Assembly (NCBI RefSeq): GCF_000284295.1
Contig: NC_017093.1
Location: 6,758,001 to 6,822,000 of the forward strand
Length of the DNA stretch: 64,000 nt
Direction: 5' to 3'
Source: Actinoplanes missouriensis 431
Lineage (GTDB): Bacteria > Actinomycetota > Actinomycetes > Mycobacteriales > Micromonosporaceae
Shown: positions 58,376-64,000 of the stretch, piece by piece
Layout of the letters: each line of letters begins with the position of its first letter
Numbering within the stretch: the stretch's first letter is position 1
The notes under the pieces: model-generated
The model's input: only the letters and a program-made list of their open reading frames with translations
Database searches by the model: none
What the model was told of the DNA's origin: nothing
Position numbers and translations under genes: made by a program

Positions 58376-59002
58376 TTATTCGCGGCCCAGCAGACCGCGC
58401 TCGAACGCCGTCGCGACGGCCGAGGCCCGGTCGCGGACACCCAGCTTCGCGTACGCGTGCAGCAGGTGCGTCTTCACCGTGGCCTCGCTGATGAAGAGCC
58501 GCCCGGCCGTCTCCCGGTTCGTGCAGCCCCGCGCGATGAGCGTCAGCACCTCCAGCTCACGCTGGCTCAGCGGCTCCTTCGCCGGGGACCGCAGCTCGCC
58601 CATGAGCCGGCCGGCGACCGCCGGGGAGAGCACCGACTCGCCCCGGTGCGCGGAGAGCACCGCCCGGAACAGCTCCTCCCGTGGGGTGTCCTTGAGCAGG
58701 TAACCGGTCGCCCCCGCCTTGATCGCCGGGAGCACGTCGCTGTCCGTGTCGTAGGTGGTGAGGACCAGCACCCGGGCCGCCGAACCGGACGCCTTCAGCT
58801 CGCGGATCGTGGTCACCCCGTCCATCACCGGCATCCGCAGGTCGAGCAGGACCACGTCCGGGTTCACCGCGCGGGCCACCGTGAGCGCCTCCCGGCCGTT
58901 GCCCGCCTCGCCCAGCACCGTGAACCGGTCGTCGGCGGCGAACATGCCGCGCAGCCCGTCGCGTACCACCGGGTGATCGTCGACGATCAGCAGCCCGATC
59001 AC
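58376..59002 (-). CDS. NarL/FixJ-type response regulator
   Basis: This 208-aa regulator has a receiver with the acidic pair in LLIVDDHPVVRDGLRGMF and phospho-acceptor D54 (DVVLLDLRMP), and a LuxR helix-turn-helix (LSQRELEVLTLIARGCTNRE, ISEATVKTHLLHAYAKLGVRDR). GTG 59002 overlaps the kinase stop by 4 nt (GTGA). With the kinase and the adjacent ABC-2 exporter it forms the common TCS-exporter arrangement. Confidence 0.93.
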   Translation of the reverse strand: MIGLLIVDDHPVVRDGLRGMFAADDRFTVLGEAGNGREALTVARAVNPDVVLLDLRMPVMDGVTTIRELKASGSAARVLVLTTYDTDSDVLPAIKAGATGYLLKDTPREELFRAVLSAHRGESVLSPAVAGRLMGELRSPAKEPLSQRELEVLTLIARGCTNRETAGRLFISEATVKTHLLHAYAKLGVRDRASAVATAFERGLLGRE

Positions 59003-60243
59003 GCCGGCCCCGGGCACGCGCCGGCTCCCACCGCGATCGCCGGCACGCAGGCCGAGAGCGCGGTCCCGCCGCCCGGCTCGGACTCCACCTCCAGGCTGCC
59101 GGCGATCCGGGCCAGGCGTTCCCGCATGGCCCGCAGGCCGAACCCGCCCTCGGCGTTCGCGACGCACGGCTGGGCCGGGTCGAATCCGGCGCCGTCGTCG
59201 CGCACGTCCAGGGTCACCACGTCCTCCATGTAGGACAGCGTCAGCCCGACCCGGCCGGCGCCGGCGTGCCGGGCCACGTTCGCCAGACCCTCCTGCGCGG
59301 TACGCAGGAGCGTCGCCTCGATCTCCGGGAGCAGCCGGCGTGGCGGGCCGGTGGTGACCAGATCCGCTCGTACGCCGGTCCGCTCCGACCAGCCGCGCAC
59401 GACGTCGCGGAGCGCGTCCGGCAGGGCCACACCGTCCAGCTGCTGCGGGCGCAGCGCCTGCACCGAGCGGCGCGCCTCGGTGAGGCTCTCCCGGGCCAGC
59501 CGTTTCGCCGACGTCAGGTGGTGCGGCCGGCTCACCGGGTCGGCCTCGGCCGCCTCCAGCTGGGTGACGATGCCGGTGAGGCCCTGCGCCAGCACGTCGT
59601 GGATCTCCCCGGCCATCCGCTGCCGCTCGTCCAGCATCCCGGCCTCGCGGGCCTGGACGAGCAGCTGGGCGTGCAGGCCGGCGTTCTCCTTGAGGGCCTG
59701 CTCCAGCTTGCGGTTCGCCTCGGCCAGCTCCTCGATCATCTGAGCGCGGCGGATCGAGTTCTTCTCGGTCTGGATCTCCACGTAGAACATCACGCCGGCG
59801 ATCAGCACGTTGATCAGGACGGCGAACGCCCAGAAGATGTAGCCGCCCTCCGCGGAGAGCGTCGGGACCCCGCCGACCTGGGACAGCGCCGCGATCGCCG
59901 CCACCGGGAGCACCGCCGGCAAGCGCCAGAGGCCGTCCAGCGCGTACCCGATGAAGAGGTAGCCCGTCCAGGTGAAGAAGCCGAACAGCGGGCTCATCCA
60001 GACCAGCAGCGCGAACCAGCCGAGCATCCCGAGAAGAAAGACCACCATGAGTACGCGGCGCTCGTTCCACCGCGGATGCGACGTCACCCAGAACGCGATC
60101 CAGACGGCGGTCCCGGCGACCGCGAGCAGGATCAGCCGGAGATCCGGCGGCTCCACCACGGCGTCACCGGCGGCGATGACGAGCAGGACCGAGACGGCGA
60201 GCGTCGCGTAGGGCAACCAGGTCAGCCACGCGCCGCGCGTCAT
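58999..60243 (-). CDS. NarL-type sensor histidine kinase
   Basis: This 414-aa kinase has about five or six N-terminal membrane helices with little extracytoplasmic sequence. A coiled-coil linker (EELAEANRKLEQALKENAGL), the HisKA_3 motif with H215 (ERQRMAGEIHDVLAQGL), and an HATPase domain (TAQEGLANVARHAGAGRV, DDGAGFDP, GGFGLRAMRERLARIAGSLEVESEPGGGT) follow. The buried sensor suggests sensing within the membrane or of the exporter. ATG 60243 has AGGAAGG 7 nt upstream; ATG 60276 is an alternative. Confidence 0.91.
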   Translation of the reverse strand: MTRGAWLTWLPYATLAVSVLLVIAAGDAVVEPPDLRLILLAVAGTAVWIAFWVTSHPRWNERRVLMVVFLLGMLGWFALLVWMSPLFGFFTWTGYLFIGYALDGLWRLPAVLPVAAIAALSQVGGVPTLSAEGGYIFWAFAVLINVLIAGVMFYVEIQTEKNSIRRAQMIEELAEANRKLEQALKENAGLHAQLLVQAREAGMLDERQRMAGEIHDVLAQGLTGIVTQLEAAEADPVSRPHHLTSAKRLARESLTEARRSVQALRPQQLDGVALPDALRDVVRGWSERTGVRADLVTTGPPRRLLPEIEATLLRTAQEGLANVARHAGAGRVGLTLSYMEDVVTLDVRDDGAGFDPAQPCVANAEGGFGLRAMRERLARIAGSLEVESEPGGGTALSACVPAIAVGAGACPGPA

Positions 60244-60282
60244 CGAGGTGCCTTCCTGCGCCTCCGCCGCCAGCATGCCCGA

Positions 60283-61023
60283 TCACTCCCAACGGAACAG
60301 TTTCGCCGCAGCCGCACCGAAAACGAGCAGATAGCCCACCAGCACCGTAACGGAGAGAAGGTTCGGCCAGTGTCCCGTCATCGCCTCGTGCATGAGCCGC
60401 TCCCCGGCCGCGAGCGGCGTGTAGTCGGCGATGGTCTGCACCACGTCCGGCATCACCTCGCGGGGCGCGTAGAGCCCGGCCAGGAACATCAGCGGGAAGA
60501 ACAGGATCAGGCCGATCGCGTTCGCCGCCTTGCCGCTCGGCGCCAGCGACGCGATCAGCAGCCCGACCGCGAAGACGCCGGCGACCGCCAGCACCACCGC
60601 GAGCAGGAACGCGATCGGGGACTCCGGGAGGGGCACGCCGTAGGCGAGGCCGGCCACCACGAACACCAGGATCGAGGAGAACACCACGGTGATCGCGGAG
60701 AACACCAGCTGGGCGCCGAGCAGCGCGACCGGCCGGACCGGTGTGGTGGCGAGGCGGCGCAGGATGCCCTTCTCCCGGTAGTTCGCCAGGACCGTGGGCA
60801 TGCCCTGCAGTCCGATCATGGCGACGCTCAGCGCGATGACGATGCCGGCGTAGACGTCGACCGTCCGCAGGCCACCGAACTCGGCGGACGGCTCCCGGAA
60901 CGCGGGCACGGCGCCCAGGATCGCGATCAGGACGACCGGGAAGAGGGCCGCGAAGAAGAGGTAGACCGGCTCGCGGAACGCGGTGCGGAACTCGGTGGCG
61001 ACCAGCTTGGCGAAGACGTTCAT
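60283..61023 (-). CDS. ABC-2 type exporter permease
   Basis: This is a 246-aa membrane protein with six helices, of the ABC-2 (DrrB-like) family. It starts MNVFAKLVATEFRTAFREPVYL and has the conserved stretch NAIGLILFFPLMFLAGLYAPREVMPDVVQTIADYTPLA. It forms an exporter with the upstream ATPase, to which it is joined by an ATGA overlap. Likely substrates are drugs, peptides or lipids. The two-component genes follow on the same strand. Confidence 0.93.
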   Translation of the reverse strand: MNVFAKLVATEFRTAFREPVYLFFAALFPVVLIAILGAVPAFREPSAEFGGLRTVDVYAGIVIALSVAMIGLQGMPTVLANYREKGILRRLATTPVRPVALLGAQLVFSAITVVFSSILVFVVAGLAYGVPLPESPIAFLLAVVLAVAGVFAVGLLIASLAPSGKAANAIGLILFFPLMFLAGLYAPREVMPDVVQTIADYTPLAAGERLMHEAMTGHWPNLLSVTVLVGYLLVFGAAAAKLFRWE

Positions 61024-61934
61024 GACGAGTGCTCCTCTTCGGGCCGGCCGGTCAGGCGTACGAAGGCGTCGTCGAGGGTGGCCTGTTCCAGGCGCAGCTC
61101 GACCGCGACGATGCCGTTGACGGCGAGCACCGAGGTGACCGCGTGCAGCAGGTTGCCGGTGCCGGTGACCTCGATCCGATCGCCCTGCCGGCTGACCCGG
61201 CTCACCTCGGGCAGGCCGGTGAGCAGCTCGTCCGCGATCGGGGCGGACGGCCGGAACCGGATGGTCTGATCCTCGGTGGCGGTCTGCTCGACCAGGCCGG
61301 CCGGGGTGTTCAGCGCGACCACCTCACCGTGGTCGATCACCGCGATCCGGTCGCAGAGGCGCTCGGCCTCCTCCATGAAGTGGGTGACCAGCAGCAGCGT
61401 GACGCCCCGGTCCCGGACGCCCGCGATCAGCTCCCACGTGTCGCGGCGGGCCTGCGGGTCGAGGCCGGTGGTCAGCTCGTCCAGGATCGCGATCCTCGGG
61501 TTCCCGATCAGCGCGAGCGCGATCGACAGCCGCTGCTTCTGGCCGCCGGAGAGCTTGCCGAAGTGGGTGTTGAGCTTCTCGTCGAGACCCAGGTCGCCGG
61601 CCAGCCTGCGCCAGTCCGCCGGGTCCGGGTAGAACGCGCTGTAGAGCTCCAGCGACTCCCGGACCGTCAGCTTCTCCTGCAGTTCGCTCTCCTGCAGCTG
61701 CACCCCGACCTGGGTACGCAACGCCCGGTCCCGCGGTTCGCGGCCGAGCACGGTGATCGTTCCCGAATCCGGGGCGCGCAGTCCCGCGATGCACTCCACC
61801 GTGGTGGTCTTGCCCGCCCCGTTCGGGCCCAGAATGCCGAAGATCTCGCCGGATTCCACCGTGAACGAGACGTCGCGGACAGCTACGGTGTCCCCGTACC
61901 GTTTGCTGAGGTTCTTCACCTCGATGACTGCCAT
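61020..61934 (-). CDS. ABC-2 type exporter ATP-binding protein (DrrA-like)
   Basis: This is a 304-aa ATPase. Walker A is GPNGAGKTTTVE, the signature is KLSGGQKQRLSIALAL, Walker B is IAILDELTTGLDP, and the H-loop His is in LLLVTHFMEEAERLCD. A DrrA-like C-terminal domain of about 80 residues follows. It probably drives drug or lipid export with the permease. ATG 61934 lacks a strong ribosome site; CATGAT ends 6 nt upstream and may be the -10. Confidence 0.95.
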   Translation of the reverse strand: MAVIEVKNLSKRYGDTVAVRDVSFTVESGEIFGILGPNGAGKTTTVECIAGLRAPDSGTITVLGREPRDRALRTQVGVQLQESELQEKLTVRESLELYSAFYPDPADWRRLAGDLGLDEKLNTHFGKLSGGQKQRLSIALALIGNPRIAILDELTTGLDPQARRDTWELIAGVRDRGVTLLLVTHFMEEAERLCDRIAVIDHGEVVALNTPAGLVEQTATEDQTIRFRPSAPIADELLTGLPEVSRVSRQGDRIEVTGTGNLLHAVTSVLAVNGIVAVELRLEQATLDDAFVRLTGRPEEEHSS

Positions 61935-61983
61935 GCACCAATCATGATCGATGGGTGCGCCGCCGGAATCGACCGGCGAGCGA

Positions 61984-62016
61984 GACCGGCCGTCAACCGA
62001 TCGGTTGATGCCGGTC
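61984..62016 (-). terminator. Hairpin after the glycosyltransferase gene
   Basis: gaccggc...tcaacc pairs with ggttga...gccggtc (7 + 6 bp, small internal loop) around a GATC loop. It touches the glycosyltransferase stop (62016-62018) and lies 49 nt upstream of the ABC ATPase start. It separates the two transcripts or acts in the ABC leader. Confidence 0.5.
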
Positions 62017-63218
62017 TACGCCACCGCTTCCTCGGTGCTCGCCGGCGTGGTCCGGCGCAGGCTCGAATAGACCGAGCCGACCTGGGAGGCGACCCGGCGC
62101 CACGAGTACGCCTGACGGGCCCGGTCCAGCGCCGCGGTCGCATAGGTGAACCGCCGCACCTTGTCGTTGATCAGCCGGCGCAGCGCCCCGCCGAGGGCCC
62201 GCGGGTCACGGGCCGGCACCAGGTCACCGGTCAGCCCGTCCACCACGGTCTCGGAGAGCGAGCCCACCGCGGTGCCGACGATCGGCACGCCGCAGGCCAT
62301 CGCCTCCAGGGCGGTCTGCTCCAGCGACTGCTCGTCCTGCCAGGGCGCGGCCACCAGCAGGTCGGCGGAGCGGTACCAGTTCGGCAGGTCCCGGTGCGCG
62401 ACCGAGCCGACCAGCTTGAACCGGTCGGCGACCTGGAACTGCTCGGCCAGCGCGCGCAGCATCTTGGCGCCCGGATCGGCGGGCAGCTGCTCCGCGGGCG
62501 GGCCGCCGACCACCACCACCTCGGCGCCGGGCACGTACCGCATCGCCTCGATGACATCGCCGAACCCCTTGCGCTCGACCAGCCGGCCGACCGAGAGGAT
62601 CCGCGGCCGTTCCGGGTCGCGCTGCGCCGCCGGGCCCTCGGGAGAGAACCACTCGCTGTTCACCCCGGCCGGCACGATCGTGAGCCGCTCCCGGGGGATG
62701 CCGATGCGCACCAGGCCCCGTACCTCGTCCTGGGTCTGTGCCACCACCCGGTCCACCGCCCGGCCGAGCGCGCGCTCGTAGCCGGACCGCGACGGACCCT
62801 GCGGGGTCTGCGGCCGGTCGTCCAGGCCGGCCAGCTCGTGGAAGGACTGCACCACCGGGACGCCGACCTGGCGCGCCGCGGTGACCGCGGCCAGGCCGCT
62901 GGTCCAGAAGTGGGCGTGCGCGACGTCCGGCGTCCAGCCGCCGCCGCTCCACTGCTCGCCGAGCACCCGGGCGAACTCGCCCATGTGCGGGAGCAGCAGC
63001 TCCGGCGGCACCGGCTGAGCCGGTCCGGCGACCACGTGCACCACCCGGACGCCGCTCGGCAGAAGAACCACCTCGGCCACCTCGGGATCGGCGCGCCGGG
63101 TGTAGACGCGCACGTCATGGCCGAGCTCGGCGAGCGCGCCGGACAGCTCGGCGACGTGGGCGTGCTGGCCGTCCGAGCCCAGCGGGCTGGCATGCTCGGA
63201 GATCATCGCGATACGCAC
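62016..63218 (-). CDS. GT4 family glycosyltransferase
   Basis: This is a 400-aa GT-B enzyme with N-terminal MRIAMISEHASPLGSDGQHAHV (acceptor side, glycine-poor variant), the donor segment ILSVGRLVERKGFGDVIEAM, and the E-x7-E-type region EQSLEQTALEAMACGVPIVG. It resembles mycobacterial/streptomycete MshA- or PimB-like mannosyl/glucosaminyl transferases, but the acceptor is not determinable. GTG 63218 has GGAGGAGA about 8 nt upstream. It is divergent from the SRPBCC gene. Confidence 0.9.
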   Translation of the reverse strand: MRIAMISEHASPLGSDGQHAHVAELSGALAELGHDVRVYTRRADPEVAEVVLLPSGVRVVHVVAGPAQPVPPELLLPHMGEFARVLGEQWSGGGWTPDVAHAHFWTSGLAAVTAARQVGVPVVQSFHELAGLDDRPQTPQGPSRSGYERALGRAVDRVVAQTQDEVRGLVRIGIPRERLTIVPAGVNSEWFSPEGPAAQRDPERPRILSVGRLVERKGFGDVIEAMRYVPGAEVVVVGGPPAEQLPADPGAKMLRALAEQFQVADRFKLVGSVAHRDLPNWYRSADLLVAAPWQDEQSLEQTALEAMACGVPIVGTAVGSLSETVVDGLTGDLVPARDPRALGGALRRLINDKVRRFTYATAALDRARQAYSWRRVASQVGSVYSSLRRTTPASTEEAVA

Positions 63219-63339
63219 CGTGGTCTCCTCCAGCGAGGTTAAAGGCGGGGTTGGGTACGGGGTGCGGAATGCCCTGCAGCCCCAGACGTAAACATGGCCC
63301 GATCGTTACAAGGGCCGCCAGCAGGGTAATCCGGTCGCC

Positions 63340-63780
63340 GTGGCAATCGTGGCGCGTACCGTTCAAGCCCCACCCGATCGAGTCTTCGCCGTGCTGGCCG
63401 ACGGCTGGACGTACAGCGACTGGGTGGTCGGCACCGTGCACATCCGGGACGTCGAGTCGTCCTGGCCGGCCCCCGGCTCCAAGCTGCATCACAAGGCGGG
63501 CCCATGGCCGCTGTCGCTGCACGACTCGTCGACCGTGCTCGCCTGCACGCCGGATCGCGAGCTGCGGCTGAACGCGGGTCTGTGGCCGCTCGGCGAGGCA
63601 ATCGTCGGCATCCGGCTGGAACCGCTGAACGGCGGCTCCGCCACCCGGGTGGTGATCGAGGAGGACTTCGAGGCGGGGCCGCTGCGCTGGATCCGCAACA
63701 AGGTCAACGACCTGATCCTGCACCGCCGCAACGTCGAGACCCTCCGCCGCCTGGCCGACATCGCCGAACGCAACCGCTAG
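63340..63780 (+). CDS. SRPBCC family (polyketide cyclase/START-like) protein
   Basis: This 146-aa helix-grip protein begins AIVARTVQAPPDRVFAVLADGWTYSDWVVGT, the standard START/SRPBCC opening, and ends with a long basic C-terminal helix (LRWIRNKVNDLILHRRNVETLRRLADIAER). It is expected to bind a hydrophobic ligand. The function is unknown. GTG 63340 has no ribosome site; a TAATCC hexamer lies 7 nt upstream. Confidence 0.87.
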   Translation: MAIVARTVQAPPDRVFAVLADGWTYSDWVVGTVHIRDVESSWPAPGSKLHHKAGPWPLSLHDSSTVLACTPDRELRLNAGLWPLGEAIVGIRLEPLNGGSATRVVIEEDFEAGPLRWIRNKVNDLILHRRNVETLRRLADIAERNR

Positions 63781-63848
63781 CCGCTCATACGCATTGCCGG
63801 ACTTCACTACACTGAAGCGCTCCACGCCTTCCCGCGAAGGAGCGATTC

Positions 63849-64000
63849 ATGGCACGAGAACATCGGCGCCTGACCGGACTCGCACCGATCGCGATGGGGA
63901 GCGCCATCGCGATCGCCGCCATTCTGTCACCGCTGCTGCTCGCCGTGATCAGTCAGTTCTGGCACATCGACTGGCCTTATCTGAGCGAGGTGGGACAGGC
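63849..64000 (+). CDS. Membrane protein, N-terminal fragment
   Basis: The gene runs off the right edge after 50 codons. ATG 63849 has AAGGAG 7 nt upstream. The start is basic (MAREHRRLTGL), followed by a hydrophobic helix (IAMGSAIAIAAILSPLLLAVISQ) and a Trp-rich external stretch (FWHIDWPYLSEV). The family cannot be assigned from this fragment. TACACT at 63808-63813 may be its -10. Confidence 0.75.
   Translation, partial: MAREHRRLTGLAPIAMGSAIAIAAILSPLLLAVISQFWHIDWPYLSEVGQ

Noticed and set aside
59266..61269. A 667-codon plus-strand frame across the kinase and permease genes
   Set aside because: It spans several real minus-strand genes and their junctions, is rich in Arg/His/Glu/Gln, and has no recognisable domain.
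1..64000. tRNA or rRNA genes
   Set aside because: Looked for T-loop-like GGTTCGAATCC and CCA-end patterns in gaps; only coding-region look-alikes (for example near 30053) were found.

Overview
The window is high-GC actinobacterial DNA. Gene content fits a Micromonosporaceae-type (Actinoplanes-like) filamentous actinomycete: a phosphatidylinositol mannoside pathway, F420-dependent oxidoreductases, DUF4235/DUF3618/holin-type membrane genes, many LuxR/TetR/AraC/LacI regulators, secreted modular proteins, and frequent GTG/TTG and apparently leaderless starts. The genus is an inference from content and order, not a measurement. No rRNA, tRNA, CRISPR, prophage or transposase gene was seen.

Layout. 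0-17 kb holds a stretched version of the conserved actinobacterial block thrS - HIT - pgsA - acyltransferase - pimA - pdxS/pdxT - yebC - ruvC. Most of it runs on the minus strand, but it is broken up by extra genes: a diguanylate cyclase, a TetR/monooxygenase pair, an EF-G-like GTPase and a plus-strand membrane protein. pdxS is flipped to face away from pdxT. Two gene-free stretches (3162-3991 and 15859-16799) are packed with tandem arrays (17, 32 and 21 bp units) and share a 78-nt hairpin element of identical length.

17.7-25.7 kb: an OmpR-type two-component system, then a secreted HExxH/FN3/ricin-like protein with a 48-aa membrane ORF behind it, adenosine deaminase, a trans-aconitate methyltransferase-like enzyme and an aldo/keto reductase. 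25.7-30 kb: a cold-shock protein and a membrane/envelope stress cluster (DUF4235, DUF3618, holin-like, MscS, DUF1206, lipoprotein). 30-35 kb: an acetyltransferase, NagZ-type GH3, an F420 oxidoreductase and RecQ.

35.4-41 kb: a candidate nitrogen-oxide module on one strand: radical SAM/SPASM enzyme, small membrane protein, two polytopic NnrS/heme-copper-like membrane proteins, and a copper nitrite reductase with an extra N-terminal cupredoxin domain. All expected copper ligands are visible. 41-49.8 kb: a LacI regulator with a near-perfect 36-bp palindrome, divergent from a complete five-gene LIV-type ABC transporter that is followed by two secreted proteins (LamG-like and glucose/sorbosone dehydrogenase-like).

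49.8-64 kb: a LuxR-type ATPase regulator with an MBL hydrolase, a methyltransferase, an FAD monooxygenase/AraC/VOC trio, an ECF sigma factor with a putative membrane partner, a NarL-type two-component system next to an ABC-2 exporter, a GT4-type glycosyltransferase, a SRPBCC protein and a truncated membrane protein at the right edge. Several convergent gene pairs are separated by clear hairpin terminators.
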